Shown in pieces: positions 17,240-27,372 of a stretch of DNA of 64,000 nucleotides. Numbering within the stretch: the first letter of the stretch is position 1; the number at the start of each line of letters is the position of its first letter. Under the pieces are notes generated by a model, which was given only the letters and a program-made list of their open reading frames with translations, was not told the origin of the DNA and made no database searches. The DNA comes from Propionivibrio soli (lineage in GTDB: Bacteria > Pseudomonadota > Gammaproteobacteria > Burkholderiales > Rhodocyclaceae): NCBI RefSeq assembly GCF_025770765.1, contig NZ_JANZKY010000001.1:372001-436000 (forward strand). Direction: 5' to 3'. The translations under genes were made by a program, and so were the position numbers.

Positions 17240-18505
17240 TTATAGAAGGCGGAAAGCGAAAATTGCGACGAGAGTCGGCATCAACGCCCCGAGAAACAGG
17301 CCCAAAGGGTTAATCGCGCCTTCTGGAAACCGGTCTTTAAGGATCGATGCGCCCGCCGGATTCGGCGCGTTGGCGACGAACGTCAATCCGCCGCCGGTGA
17401 CCGCACCCGCCACGAGCGCGGACTTGAAATCCGGACTCAGCCCTTCGACGAGGGAGCCGAGGTAGGTCAAAGCCGCGTTGTCCGTGAAGGCGGTCAGCGC
17501 CGTTGCGCCATAGAACACCTGAGTCGCATCCATGCTCATCAGCAAGGGTTGCAGCCACCACTGCTGCATGCCCCCGAGAACGACCAGCCCGGAAAGGAAG
17601 AAGGCCACCAGCAAGGCTTCGCGCAGAATCAACCGGTCCTGGTAATGCTCGTACGCCGTGGCGATGCCAAGGAAAAACAGCAAGGCACCGATGAAGATCG
17701 CCGGGTGATGGGCGAAGACGACAATGGCGACAAGAAACCCCAGGTGGACCGCGATGAGGGCCGGCGGCACGCTCGGCTTGTCTGGCTCGTCGCTGCCCGC
17801 AAGGCCAGCCAGCTCCCTTCGGAAAACGAAGGTGGCGAGGGCGGAATTCGTCAACACGGCAATAGCGGCTCTCCAGCCGAACTCGCTCATCATGAAGGCA
17901 ATATCCCAGTTCCACTTGGCGGCCACCATGAGGACCGGCGGTGCGGCGAAGGGCGTCAACGTGCCACCGATGGAGATGTTTACAAACAGCACACCCAGCG
18001 TCGCGTATTTCAGCCGGGTCGAGGCCTGGCTGGTGAACAGCCGATTGCGGAGCATCAGAGCGGCCAGCGTCATGGCCGCGGGCTCGGTAATGAACGAGCC
18101 GAGGAGCGGGACGAAAAAGAGGATGACGAAATAACTCGCCATGGCCGACGGCAACGGAAACGCCCGAGCGGCAAGGCGTACCATCCCACCGCTGACATCA
18201 AGAATGGGTCGAGTGCCGGCCACGACCATCACCGCAAACACGAACATCGGTTCGGTGAAGTCCCGGGCTTCGACGTAACTGACAGCCTTCTCGCCGCTTT
18301 CGAAGGCGGCAACGAAAAGCACCAGTACCAACGCCCAGAAGCCGAAGACAACTTCGACCTCCCCCAGCAGGTGCCATATCCCCGCATGCCGGGGTTGAAT
18401 ATGCGCGAGATGGGCAAAATACTTGACGGAGAACGTGTGGATAAGCGCGATCGCGAAAAGGATCGCCGCGCCGATCTCGATAAAATGCGTTACAGAAGAG
18501 TCCAT
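17240..18505 (-). CDS. putative Na+/H+ antiporter family membrane protein
   Basis: 421 residues, about eleven hydrophobic segments, no signal peptide. The sequence fits the putative Na+/H+ antiporter (DUF1504-type) group: repeated glycine-rich turns such as LFVNISIGGTLTPFAAPPVLM (near 170) and TALTAFTDNAALTYLGSLVEGL (near 340), with a final FVANAPNPAGASIL. Substrate and direction are not established by sequence alone. The start at 18505 is preferred over an in-frame start 74 codons upstream because the family N-terminus begins here and GAGAAGATG precedes it. It is transcribed against the B12 operon. Confidence 0.75.
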   Translation of the reverse strand: MDSSVTHFIEIGAAILFAIALIHTFSVKYFAHLAHIQPRHAGIWHLLGEVEVVFGFWALVLVLFVAAFESGEKAVSYVEARDFTEPMFVFAVMVVAGTRPILDVSGGMVRLAARAFPLPSAMASYFVILFFVPLLGSFITEPAAMTLAALMLRNRLFTSQASTRLKYATLGVLFVNISIGGTLTPFAAPPVLMVAAKWNWDIAFMMSEFGWRAAIAVLTNSALATFVFRRELAGLAGSDEPDKPSVPPALIAVHLGFLVAIVVFAHHPAIFIGALLFFLGIATAYEHYQDRLILREALLVAFFLSGLVVLGGMQQWWLQPLLMSMDATQVFYGATALTAFTDNAALTYLGSLVEGLSPDFKSALVAGAVTGGGLTFVANAPNPAGASILKDRFPEGAINPLGLFLGALMPTLVAIFAFRLL

Positions 18506-18996
18506 GGTCGCATCTTCTCCACATCGCGTCCCGTTGGGGCCGATTTTCCCGATTCGGATGGGCTGATTCCTTCGGCCGCTGGTTTGATTACTTCTTTCCC
18601 GATATTCGAAAGAGAAAGAACGCCGTCGCCACACCGTGCAAGAAGCTTGCTGCCCAAGGACCAATCGGTGTGCGGAAAGCCGACGTGCGCTGAGCGTTCC
18701 GTATATCTCGTCGGCGGAACAGTTCAACGATGCCCAGGCGGACCTTCCCGGTTTTCTGATTCGCCGTTACCAGCCAGAGGCCCCATGTTACCGGAATAGC
18801 GCCCGCGGGCGCGGCCGGTTGACGAAGCCAGTTCATGGTGGAACGGTGGATCGGCTAAGCATCCATAGTTCTTTCGAACTATCCCCTGATCCCCGCACCT
18901 AGTTCCTTTTTCCTCCCGCGCTCGTCCTTCAGGAGAATTTCGCCACCGGGTCGCCTTGCCTAAATTGCGTTCATGGCAATCCAAAGGGGGAAGGAC
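18506..18996. other. intergenic region between the antiporter gene and narK1
   Basis: About 490 bases between divergent genes with no supported coding region. It should hold the promoters of both. It contains a perfect 14-base palindrome GCGCCCGCGGGCGC (18799-18812) and a perfect inverted repeat at 18865-18882. I looked for FNR (TTGAT-N4-ATCAA) and NarL heptamer sites and found none that is convincing. Confidence 0.5.
18865..18882. promoter_or_regulatory. operator-like inverted repeat upstream of narK1
   Basis: ATAGTTC-TTTC-GAACTAT is a perfect seven-base inverted repeat with a four-base spacer, 114 bases ahead of narK1. It does not fit the FNR or NarL consensus. It could bind a dimeric regulator of the nitrate genes; the identity is unknown. 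Confidence 0.35.
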
Positions 18997-20241
18997 ATGA
19001 CTCGCAAGCGGCAGGCGCTCTCCGTATTGATGGTGAGCACACTCGCGTTCACGGCGTGTTTCATGGTCTGGATGATGTTCGGCGTCATCGGCATTCCGAT
19101 CAAGAAGGCGCTCAACCTCAACGCGACGGAGTTCGGTCTGCTGACCGCGACACCCGTGCTGACAGGATCACTGGTACGTGTGCCGCTCGGTATCTGGACC
19201 GACAAGTACGGTGGGCGCATCGTCATGACGCTACTCATGGCGGCCACGATTCCGGCCATCTGGCTGATGAGCTACGCGACCGAATACTGGCACTTCCTGG
19301 TTATCGGCCTCTTCGTCGGCCTGGCCGGCGGTTCGTTCTCGGTCGGCACCCCCTATGTCGCCCGCTGGTTCCAGCGCGAGCAGCAGGGATTCGCGATGGG
19401 GATCTACGGCGCCGGCAACTCGGGTGCGGCGGTCAACAAATTCCTGGCCCCGACGCTGGTCGTCGCTTTCGGCTGGACCGCGGTGCCGGCGGTATACGCC
19501 GCCGTCATGACCGCGATCGTCGTTCTATTCTGGTTGTTCAGCTACAGCGATCCGGCACATCACGTTTCCGGGGCCATCCGCTTTAGCGATCAGTTACGCG
19601 CGCTAAAGGATCCCCGGGTTCTCAAGTACTGCCAGTTCTACAGCATCGTCTTTGGCGGCTACGTCGCGCTTTCGCTGTGGATGGTGCAGTACTACGTGGG
19701 CGAGTTCGGCCTCGATATTCGTACGGCCGCACTGCTCGCGACCTGCTTCTCGCTGCCCGGCGGCGTGCTGCGCGCAGTGGGCGGCTGGATGTCCGACAAA
19801 TGGGGCGCTCACAGCGTTACCTGGTGGGTGATGTGGGTGAGCTGGGTCTGTCTCTTCCTCCTGAGTTATCCGCAAACCGACGTGACGATCGCCACCGCCT
19901 CGGGCCCGGTGATATTCCACATCGGTCTCAACATCTATCTGTTCACGGCGCTGATGTTCATCCTCGGCATCGCCTTCGCGTTCGGCAAGGCGAGCGTCTT
20001 CAAGTACATCAGCGACGACTATCCGCACAACATCGGCACCATCAGCGGCATCGTCGGCCTCGCCGGCGGTCTGGGCGGATTCATCCTGCCGATCATGTTC
20101 GGCGCACTGATGGACATCACCGGCATTCGTTCCAGCGCTTTCATGCTCATGTACGGGATCGTCTGGGTCTCGTTGATCTGGATGTACTGGACCGAGGTCC
20201 GCCGTCGCGACGTGGTTGGCGCGACTCAGTTCGCCGACTAG
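18997..20241 (+). CDS. narK1: nitrate/nitrite transporter NarK1 (major facilitator)
   Basis: 414 residues, twelve predicted helices. MFS motifs are visible: LGIWTDKYGGRIVM between helices 2 and 3, and the nitrate signature GIYGAGNSGAAVNKFLAP (helix 5), with the second glycine-rich signature near GIVGLAGGLGGFILP (helix 11). It belongs to the smaller NarK1 class, often considered a nitrate/H+ symporter. The ATG at 18997 is preferred over 18973 because GGGGGAAGG lies just before it. It is followed after 48 bases by narK2. Confidence 0.92.
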   Translation: MTRKRQALSVLMVSTLAFTACFMVWMMFGVIGIPIKKALNLNATEFGLLTATPVLTGSLVRVPLGIWTDKYGGRIVMTLLMAATIPAIWLMSYATEYWHFLVIGLFVGLAGGSFSVGTPYVARWFQREQQGFAMGIYGAGNSGAAVNKFLAPTLVVAFGWTAVPAVYAAVMTAIVVLFWLFSYSDPAHHVSGAIRFSDQLRALKDPRVLKYCQFYSIVFGGYVALSLWMVQYYVGEFGLDIRTAALLATCFSLPGGVLRAVGGWMSDKWGAHSVTWWVMWVSWVCLFLLSYPQTDVTIATASGPVIFHIGLNIYLFTALMFILGIAFAFGKASVFKYISDDYPHNIGTISGIVGLAGGLGGFILPIMFGALMDITGIRSSAFMLMYGIVWVSLIWMYWTEVRRRDVVGATQFAD

Positions 20242-20289
20242 CCACTCGATAAAGCAACAACTCCGCAAGGCGCAAATCAGGGAGACACC

Positions 20290-21948
20290 ATGCTCGATAC
20301 CGCTACTCGCCCCTTACCCGCCGGAAACGCGAAGCCTTCCGGCGCCGACATCGCCGACTGGCGCCCCGAAGACGACGCGTTCTGGGAATCGACCGGAAAG
20401 CGCATTGCCTACCGCAACCTGTGGATCTCGATTCCTTGCCTGCTCTGCGGTTTCGCCGTGTGGGGCATGTGGGGAATCATCACGGTGCAGATGATCAACC
20501 TCGGCTTCCCGTTCAGCCAGGCGGAACTCTTTTCGCTGACGGCCATTTCGGGTCTCGCCGGCGCGACGATGCGCATCCCGGCGTCGTTCTTGATCCGTCT
20601 CGCCGGGGGGCGCAACACGATCTTCCTGACGACGGCGATGCTGCTCGCGCCGGCGATCGGTACCGGCATCGTGTTGCAACACAAAGACTGGCCGCTGTGG
20701 GCTTTCCAGCTGATGGCACTGTGGTCCGGCGTCGGCGGCGGCAATTTCGCGAGCTCGATGTCGAACATCAGTACCTTCTTCCCGAAACGCCTGCAGGGTA
20801 CGGCTCTCGGCCTCAACGCCGGTCTCGGCAACTTCGGCGTCACGAGCATGCAGATCGTCATCCCGCTCGTCATGACGACGAGCCTGCTCGGTGCCTTCGG
20901 CGGCGAACCGATGACGCTGATCAAAGATTCCGGCTGGATCTTCGGCCGCATTCCCGCCGGGACGCCGACCTGGATCCAGAACGCCGGCCTCGCTTGGGTG
21001 CTGTCGCTCGTTCCGCTGGCCGGCTTCTGCTGGTTCGGCATGAACAACCTGAAGACGGTCTCGTCCGACACCGGCCATCCGATCGTCGCCTTCCTCAAGA
21101 TCACATGGCTGTACACCCTCTCGTTCGTTCCGGCAGGTGTCGGCCTCTATCTCTACCTCCCGGCTCCCAGCGGACTGGGCGTGCTCAACATGTGGCTGAC
21201 CATGCCGCTGATCATCGTCAGTACGCTGTTGGTGATGAAGCTCACGGCGTTCGGCACGATGAAGGAGAACATCGCCAAGCAGTTCGCCATCTTCAGCAAT
21301 AAGCACACGTGGTCGATGACGCTGCTTTACATCGTGACCTTCGGTTCGTTCATCGGTTTTTCGATGGCGTTGCCGCTCTCGATCAAGGTGATATTCGGCG
21401 TCAGCCACGTACCGGACGCAGCGGGAGTGATGCAGCACACGCTGAACAACCCGAATTCGCCGCAGGCGCTCACCTACGCCTGGATCGGCCCCTTCGTGGG
21501 CGCGCTGATCCGGCCCGTGGGCGGTTGGATCGCGGACAAGATCGGCGGCTCGATCGTGACCCAGATCATCTCGGCCGTGATGGTCGCCGCCTCGGCGGCG
21601 GTCGGCTACGTCATGATGTTGGCGTACGCGTCGGCAACGCCGGAACAGTACTTCCCGGCGTTCATGACGCTCTTCGTCATCCTCTTCGCCGCCAGCGGCA
21701 TCGGCAACGGCTCTACGTTCCGCACCATCGGCGTCATTTTCGATCGCCAACAGGCCGGCCCCGTACTCGGATGGACTTCAGCCGTCGCCGCGTACGGCGC
21801 GTTCGTCGCCCCCGTCGTCATCGGCAATCAGATTACCGCCGGCGCGCCGCAACTCGCGATGTACGGCTTCGCCGCGTTCTACGCACTGTGCCTGATTCTC
21901 AACTGGGCGTTCTACCTGCGGGCCGGCGCCGAGATCCGCAACCCTTGA
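20290..21948 (+). CDS. narK2: nitrate/nitrite antiporter NarK2 (major facilitator)
   Basis: 552 residues, longer than NarK1 because of a 40-residue N-terminal extension and a central loop. The N-terminus (WRPEDDAFWESTGKRIAYRNLWIS) is that of NarK2 proteins. The nitrate signature LNAGLGNFGVTSMQIVIPL (helix 5) and a second glycine-rich stretch FAASGIGNGSTFRTIGVIF are present. Members of this type exchange nitrate for nitrite. The tandem narK1-narK2 pair directly ahead of narG is typical of denitrifying proteobacteria and points to co-transcription. Confidence 0.92.
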   Translation: MLDTATRPLPAGNAKPSGADIADWRPEDDAFWESTGKRIAYRNLWISIPCLLCGFAVWGMWGIITVQMINLGFPFSQAELFSLTAISGLAGATMRIPASFLIRLAGGRNTIFLTTAMLLAPAIGTGIVLQHKDWPLWAFQLMALWSGVGGGNFASSMSNISTFFPKRLQGTALGLNAGLGNFGVTSMQIVIPLVMTTSLLGAFGGEPMTLIKDSGWIFGRIPAGTPTWIQNAGLAWVLSLVPLAGFCWFGMNNLKTVSSDTGHPIVAFLKITWLYTLSFVPAGVGLYLYLPAPSGLGVLNMWLTMPLIIVSTLLVMKLTAFGTMKENIAKQFAIFSNKHTWSMTLLYIVTFGSFIGFSMALPLSIKVIFGVSHVPDAAGVMQHTLNNPNSPQALTYAWIGPFVGALIRPVGGWIADKIGGSIVTQIISAVMVAASAAVGYVMMLAYASATPEQYFPAFMTLFVILFAASGIGNGSTFRTIGVIFDRQQAGPVLGWTSAVAAYGAFVAPVVIGNQITAGAPQLAMYGFAAFYALCLILNWAFYLRAGAEIRNP

Positions 21949-22003
21949 GGCGCGTGCTCGACACCGTCACCGCTTTCGTACCCACCGGATTCCAGAGGCA
22001 ACC

Positions 22004-25000
22004 ATGAGCCATTTTCTCGATCGACTCACCTACTTCAAGCAACCGCGCGAAAGCTTCTCGGGCGACCACGGCGTCACGACCGGCGAGGATCGTACCTGGG
22101 AAGACGCGTATCGCGATCGTTGGGCGCACGACAAGATTGTGCGCTCGACGCACGGCGTCAACTGCACGGGTTCCTGCTCGTGGAAGATCTACGTCAAGGG
22201 CGGCATCGTCACCTGGGAAACGCAGCAGACCGACTACCCGCGTACGCGCTGGGACATGCCCAACCACGAACCGCGCGGCTGCGCGCGAGGCGCGAGCTAC
22301 AGCTGGTATCTCTATAGCGCCAACCGCGTGAAGTACCCGCTGGTGCGCGGCCGCCTGCTCAAGCTGTGGCGCGAGGCGCGGCTCACGCACGATCCGGTCG
22401 ATGCGTGGGCGGCCATCGTCGGCGACGAGGAAAAGCGCCGGAGCTACCAAGTGGTCCGCGGCATGGGCGGTTTCGTGCGCGCGAACTGGGACGAAGTGAA
22501 CGAGATGGTCGCCGCCGCCAACGTGCACACGATCCGCACGTATGGACCGGACCGCGTCATCGGCTTCTCGCCGATCCCCGCCATGTCGATGGTTTCGTAC
22601 GCTGCCGGCTCGCGCTACCTCTCCCTCATCGGCGGCGTCTGCATGAGCTTCTACGACTGGTACTGCGACCTGCCGCCGGCGAGCCCGCAGGTGTGGGGCG
22701 AGCAGACCGACGTCCCCGAATCGGCCGACTGGTACAACTCGACCTTCCTCATCGCCTGGGGTTCGAACGTGCCGCAGACGCGTACGCCGGACGCGCATTT
22801 CTTCACCGAGGTGCGCTACAAGGGCGCCAAGACGGTAGCCGTGACGCCGGACTACTCGGAAGTCGCCAAGCTGAGCGACATCTGGATGAAACCCAAGCAG
22901 GGTACCGACGCCGCCGTCGCCATGGCGATGGGCCATGTGATCCTCAAGGATTTCTACTTCCCTGACGGCAGCAACGGACGTTCGGTACGCAGCGCTTATT
23001 TCGACAACTATGTGCGCCGTTACACAGACATGCCGATGCTGGTGCTGCTCAAGGAACAGACACTTCCCGACGGCAGCACCGCCATGGTGCCCGATCGCTA
23101 CCTGCGCGCTTCGGACTTCGCCGACCGGCTCGGCGCGACGAACAACCCCGAATGGAAAACGGTGGCTATCGACGAGGCGGGCAACGTCGTACTGCCCAAC
23201 GGCGCCATCGGCTTCCGTTGGGGGCCGGACGGGCGTACCGACGCCGGCCAGTGGAACCTCGAAGCCAAGGAGGCAACGGGCGGCCGCGACGTGACGCTGC
23301 AGCTCTCATTGCTCGAAGGCGAACACGCGACGACGGATACGGCCAAGGTGGCCTTCCCCTACTTTGGCGGCATCGCCCACGAGCACTTCCCGAACAACAC
23401 CCTCGGCAATGGCGGCAACGTGCTGGTGCGCACCGTTCCCGTTCGCCACCTGGCGCTCGCCGACGGAAACGGAACGAAAAAAGCCGCCGTGGCCACGGTG
23501 TTCGACCTGCAGGTCGCCAACTACGGTGTCGCACGCGGGTTACCCGGCGAACTCGCGGCACGCGATTTCGACGACGACACACCCTACACGCCGGCGTGGC
23601 AGGAACGCATTACCGGCACGCCGCGCGAGCAGGTGATCGCGGTCGCCCGTCAGTTCGCCGACAACGCCCACAAGACCCAAGGCAAGTCGATGGTGATCAT
23701 CGGCGCCGCGATGAATCACTGGTATCACGCCGACATGAACTACCGGGGCGTCATCAACATGCTGATGCTGTGCGGCTGCATCGGCAAGAGCGGCGGCGGC
23801 TGGGCGCATTACGTCGGCCAGGAGAAACTCCGGCCGCAGACCGGCTGGACGGCGCTGGCCTTCGCGCTCGACTGGATCCGCCCGCCGCGGCAGATGAACT
23901 CGACGAGCTTTTTCTACGCGCACTCGGACCAATGGCGCTACGAAAAGCTCGGCGTCGAGGAAATCCTCTCGCCGCTCGCCGACAAGTCGCAATACGGCGG
24001 CAGCATGATCGACTACAACGTGCGCGCCGAGCGCATGGGCTGGCTCCCCTCGGCGCCGCAACTCAAGACCAACCCGTTGCATGTCGTGCGCAATGCGGTG
24101 GCGACCGGCCTCGACCCGAAGGATTACGCCGTCGGCGCGTTGAAGGACGGTTCTTTGCAGATGAGCTGCGAAGACCCGGATCACCCGGACAACTGGCCGC
24201 GCAATCTCTTCGTATGGCGTTCGAATATTCTCGGATCGAGCGGCAAAGGGCACGAGTACTTCCTCAAACACCTGCTCGGCACGAGCCATGGTGTTCAGGG
24301 CAAGGACCTGGGCCCAGACGACGCGAAGCCGGCAGAAGTCGTGTGGCACGACAAGGCGCCCGAGGGCAAGCTCGACCTCGTGGTCACGCTCGACTTCCGC
24401 ATGAGCACGACCTGCCTGTATTCCGACATCGTGCTGCCGACCGCCACCTGGTACGAGAAGAACGATCTCAATACCAGCGACATGCACCCGTTCATCCACC
24501 CGTTGTCGACGGCGGTCGATCCGGCGTGGCAGGCGAAGAGCGACTGGGAAATCTACAAGGGTTTCGCGAAGAAATTCAGCGAAGTCTGCGTCGGCCATCT
24601 CGGCGTCGAGCGCGAACTCGTGCTCACGCCGCTGATGCACGACTCGCCCGCCGAGCTGGCGCAGCCGTTCGGCGTCAAAGACTGGAAACGCGGCGAAGTG
24701 GATCTCGTGCCGGGCAAGACGGCGCCCAACATGGCTGTCGTCGAACGCGACTACCCGAACGTGTACAAACGCTTCACAGCGCTCGGCCCGCTCATGGACA
24801 AGGTCGGCAACGGCGGCAAGGGCATCGCCTGGAACACCCAAACGGAAGTCACTCAGCTAGGCGACCTGAACGGTCGCGTGACCGCCGAGGGCGCAACCTG
24901 CGGCATGCCGAAGATCGAAACCGACATCGACGCTTGCGAAGTCATCCTGCAGCTCGCTCCCGAAACCAACGGCCATGTCGCGGTGAAGGCATGGGAAGCG

Positions 25001-25834
25001 CTCGGCAAGCAAACGGGCCGCGACCACACGCGTCTCGCGCTCTACCGCGAAGACGAGAAGATCCGTTTCCGCGACGTGCAGGCGCAACCGCGCAAGATCA
25101 TCAGTTCGCCGACGTGGAGCGGCATCGAGTCGGAGACCGTCTCGTACAACGCCGGCTACACCAACGTGCACGAACTGATTCCGTGGCGGACGCTCACTGG
25201 CCGCCAGCAGTTCTATCTCGACCATCCGTGGATGGCGGCCTTCGGCGAGGCGTTCTCAAGTTACCGGCCTCCGGTCGACCTGAAGACGACGGCCGAGGTG
25301 CAGGGCATCAAGCCAAACGGCAATCCCGAGATCGCGCTCAACTTCATCACGCCGCACCAGAAGTGGGGCATCCACTCGACTTACTCGGACAATCTGCTGA
25401 TGCTCACGCTCAATCGCGGCGGGCCGGTGATCTGGCTTTCCGAGGACGACGCCCGGCACGCCGGCATCATCGACAACGACTGGGTGGAGCTCTTCAATGC
25501 CAACGGCGCGATTGCGGCGCGCGCGGTGGTCAGCCAGCGCGTCAATCCGGGCATGGTCCTGATGTACCACGCGCAGGAAAAGATCATCAACACGCCGGGA
25601 TCGGAAATCACCGGCTTGCGCGGCGGTATCCACAACTCGGTGACACGCATCGTGCTCAAGCCGACGCACATGATCGGCGGCTACGCGCAGTTCGCTTACG
25701 GCTTCAACTACTACGGCACGATCGGCGCCAACCGCGACGAATTCGTCGTCGTACGCAAGATGAACACGGTGGATTGGCTGGACGACGAAGCGCCGTCCAC
25801 GTCCGCCACGATGGCCGCGGCCTCGGCCCGCTAG
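22004..25834 (+). CDS. narG: respiratory nitrate reductase alpha subunit NarG
   Basis: 1276 residues, full length for cytoplasm-facing NarG. The N-terminal Fe-S centre (FS0) is bound by His50, Cys54, Cys58 and Cys93. The molybdenum ligand Asp lies in YDWYCDLPPASPQVWG (about residue 222), followed by the family stretch GSNVPQTRTPDAHF. It contains the bis-MGD cofactor and reduces nitrate to nitrite with electrons from NarH. There is no Tat signal, as usual for NarG. It lies 55 bases after narK2 and 12 bases ahead of narH. An open frame on the same strand in another register is a high-GC shadow. Confidence 0.97.
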   Translation: MSHFLDRLTYFKQPRESFSGDHGVTTGEDRTWEDAYRDRWAHDKIVRSTHGVNCTGSCSWKIYVKGGIVTWETQQTDYPRTRWDMPNHEPRGCARGASYSWYLYSANRVKYPLVRGRLLKLWREARLTHDPVDAWAAIVGDEEKRRSYQVVRGMGGFVRANWDEVNEMVAAANVHTIRTYGPDRVIGFSPIPAMSMVSYAAGSRYLSLIGGVCMSFYDWYCDLPPASPQVWGEQTDVPESADWYNSTFLIAWGSNVPQTRTPDAHFFTEVRYKGAKTVAVTPDYSEVAKLSDIWMKPKQGTDAAVAMAMGHVILKDFYFPDGSNGRSVRSAYFDNYVRRYTDMPMLVLLKEQTLPDGSTAMVPDRYLRASDFADRLGATNNPEWKTVAIDEAGNVVLPNGAIGFRWGPDGRTDAGQWNLEAKEATGGRDVTLQLSLLEGEHATTDTAKVAFPYFGGIAHEHFPNNTLGNGGNVLVRTVPVRHLALADGNGTKKAAVATVFDLQVANYGVARGLPGELAARDFDDDTPYTPAWQERITGTPREQVIAVARQFADNAHKTQGKSMVIIGAAMNHWYHADMNYRGVINMLMLCGCIGKSGGGWAHYVGQEKLRPQTGWTALAFALDWIRPPRQMNSTSFFYAHSDQWRYEKLGVEEILSPLADKSQYGGSMIDYNVRAERMGWLPSAPQLKTNPLHVVRNAVATGLDPKDYAVGALKDGSLQMSCEDPDHPDNWPRNLFVWRSNILGSSGKGHEYFLKHLLGTSHGVQGKDLGPDDAKPAEVVWHDKAPEGKLDLVVTLDFRMSTTCLYSDIVLPTATWYEKNDLNTSDMHPFIHPLSTAVDPAWQAKSDWEIYKGFAKKFSEVCVGHLGVERELVLTPLMHDSPAELAQPFGVKDWKRGEVDLVPGKTAPNMAVVERDYPNVYKRFTALGPLMDKVGNGGKGIAWNTQTEVTQLGDLNGRVTAEGATCGMPKIETDIDACEVILQLAPETNGHVAVKAWEALGKQTGRDHTRLALYREDEKIRFRDVQAQPRKIISSPTWSGIESETVSYNAGYTNVHELIPWRTLTGRQQFYLDHPWMAAFGEAFSSYRPPVDLKTTAEVQGIKPNGNPEIALNFITPHQKWGIHSTYSDNLLMLTLNRGGPVIWLSEDDARHAGIIDNDWVELFNANGAIAARAVVSQRVNPGMVLMYHAQEKIINTPGSEITGLRGGIHNSVTRIVLKPTHMIGGYAQFAYGFNYYGTIGANRDEFVVVRKMNTVDWLDDEAPSTSATMAAASAR

Positions 25835-25846
25835 GAGAAAGACGAC

Positions 25847-27370
25847 ATGAAGATTCGCGCCCAGATCGGCATGGTGCTGAACCTCGATAAGTGCATCGGT
25901 TGCCACACCTGCTCGGTGACATGCAAGAACGTGTGGACGAACCGGCCGGGGATGGAATACGCCTGGTTCAACAACGTCGAGAGCAAGCCGGGTATCGGCT
26001 ACCCGAAAGAGTGGGAAAACCAGGACAAGTGGAACGGCGGTTGGGTACGCAAGGCGGATGGCACGATCGAGCCGCGTCAGGGCGGCAAGTGGAAGCTTCT
26101 GATGCGCATCTTCGCCAATCCGAACCTGCCGCAGATCGACGACTACTACGAGCCCTTCACCTTCGATTACGACCACCTACAGTCGGCGCCCGAATCGAAG
26201 GCGACGCCGACCGCACGGCCGCGCAGCCTGATCACCGGCAAGCGCATGGAGAAGATCACCTGGGGACCGAACTGGGAAGAGATCCTCGGCGGTGAGTTTT
26301 CGAAGCGCAGCGCCGACAAGAACTTCGACGAGATCCAGAAGGACATCTACGGTCAGTTCGAAAACACTTTTATGATGTACCTGCCGCGCCTGTGCGAGCA
26401 CTGCCTCAACCCGGCGTGCGTAGCGTCGTGCCCTTCCGGCTCGATCTACAAGCGCGAGGAAGACGGCATCGTTCTCATCGACCAGGACAAGTGCCGCGGG
26501 TGGCGCATGTGCGTGAGCGGCTGCCCATACAAGAAGATCTACTACAACTGGCAGTCCGGCAAGGCCGAGAAGTGCATCTTCTGCTATCCACGCATCGAAG
26601 CCGGTCAGCCGACGGTGTGCTCGGAGACCTGCGTCGGGCGCATCCGCTACCTCGGCGTTCTGCTCTACGACGCAGACCGCATCGAGGAAGCAGCAAGCGT
26701 CGAGCGCGACAGCGATCTGTATCAGGCGCAGCTCGACCTTTTCCTCGACCCGAACGACCCCGCGATCATCGAGCAAGCACGCCGTGACGGCATCCCGGAG
26801 GCCTGGCTGGAGGCCGCGCGCAACAGCCCGGTGTACAAGATGGCGGTCGACTGGAAGGTGGCACTGCCGCTGCACCCTGAGTACCGCACGCTGCCGATGG
26901 TCTGGTACGTACCGCCGCTGTCGCCGATCAGCTCCGCCGCGCACGCCGGTCACATCGGCGCCAACGGCGAAATCCCCGACGTGCGTCAGTTGCGCATCCC
27001 GGTGAAGTACCTCGCCAACCTGCTCACGGCCGGCGATACCGCACCCGTCGAACGCGCGCTCGAACGCATGCTGGCGATGCGCGCCTACCAGCGCGACAAG
27101 CATGTCGAAGGGCGCATCAACACCGACGTGCTGGCACAGGTCGGCATGACGACCCAGGAGGTCGAGGCGATGTACCGGATCATGGCGATCGCCAATTACG
27201 AGGACCGTTTCGTGATCCCCAGCACGCACCGCGAATACGCCGAGAACACCTTCGACATGCGCGGCGGTTGCGGCTTCTCGTTCGGCAACGGCTGTTCGGA
27301 CGGCAGCAGCGCACCGAGCCTGTTCGGTGGCAAGAAGCGGCGCACGATCCCGATCAAGGCGGAGGTGTAA
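25847..27370 (+). CDS. narH: respiratory nitrate reductase beta subunit NarH
   Basis: 507 residues, the electron-transfer subunit with four Fe-S clusters. Cys groups: CIGCHTCSVTC (about 16-26), CEHCLNPACVASCPSG (about 183-198), CRGWRMCVSGCPYK (about 216-229, where Trp replaces a Cys to give the [3Fe-4S] centre) and CIFCYPRIEAGQPTVCSETC (about 243-262). It passes electrons from NarI haem to NarG. The RBS lies in the AGGAGAAAG just after the narG stop. Confidence 0.97.
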   Translation: MKIRAQIGMVLNLDKCIGCHTCSVTCKNVWTNRPGMEYAWFNNVESKPGIGYPKEWENQDKWNGGWVRKADGTIEPRQGGKWKLLMRIFANPNLPQIDDYYEPFTFDYDHLQSAPESKATPTARPRSLITGKRMEKITWGPNWEEILGGEFSKRSADKNFDEIQKDIYGQFENTFMMYLPRLCEHCLNPACVASCPSGSIYKREEDGIVLIDQDKCRGWRMCVSGCPYKKIYYNWQSGKAEKCIFCYPRIEAGQPTVCSETCVGRIRYLGVLLYDADRIEEAASVERDSDLYQAQLDLFLDPNDPAIIEQARRDGIPEAWLEAARNSPVYKMAVDWKVALPLHPEYRTLPMVWYVPPLSPISSAAHAGHIGANGEIPDVRQLRIPVKYLANLLTAGDTAPVERALERMLAMRAYQRDKHVEGRINTDVLAQVGMTTQEVEAMYRIMAIANYEDRFVIPSTHREYAENTFDMRGGCGFSFGNGCSDGSSAPSLFGGKKRRTIPIKAEV

Positions 27371-27372
27371 GC

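Noticed and set aside
18588-18836. 82-codon frame in the gap before narK1 (minus strand)
   Set aside because: No recognised family, no clear ribosome-binding site, and the region shows palindromes more fitting for regulation. A gene cannot be excluded.
23152-25890. 912-codon open frame overlapping narG in another register
   Set aside because: A high-GC shadow: Arg-rich composition, no domain, and narG is fully intact in its own frame.
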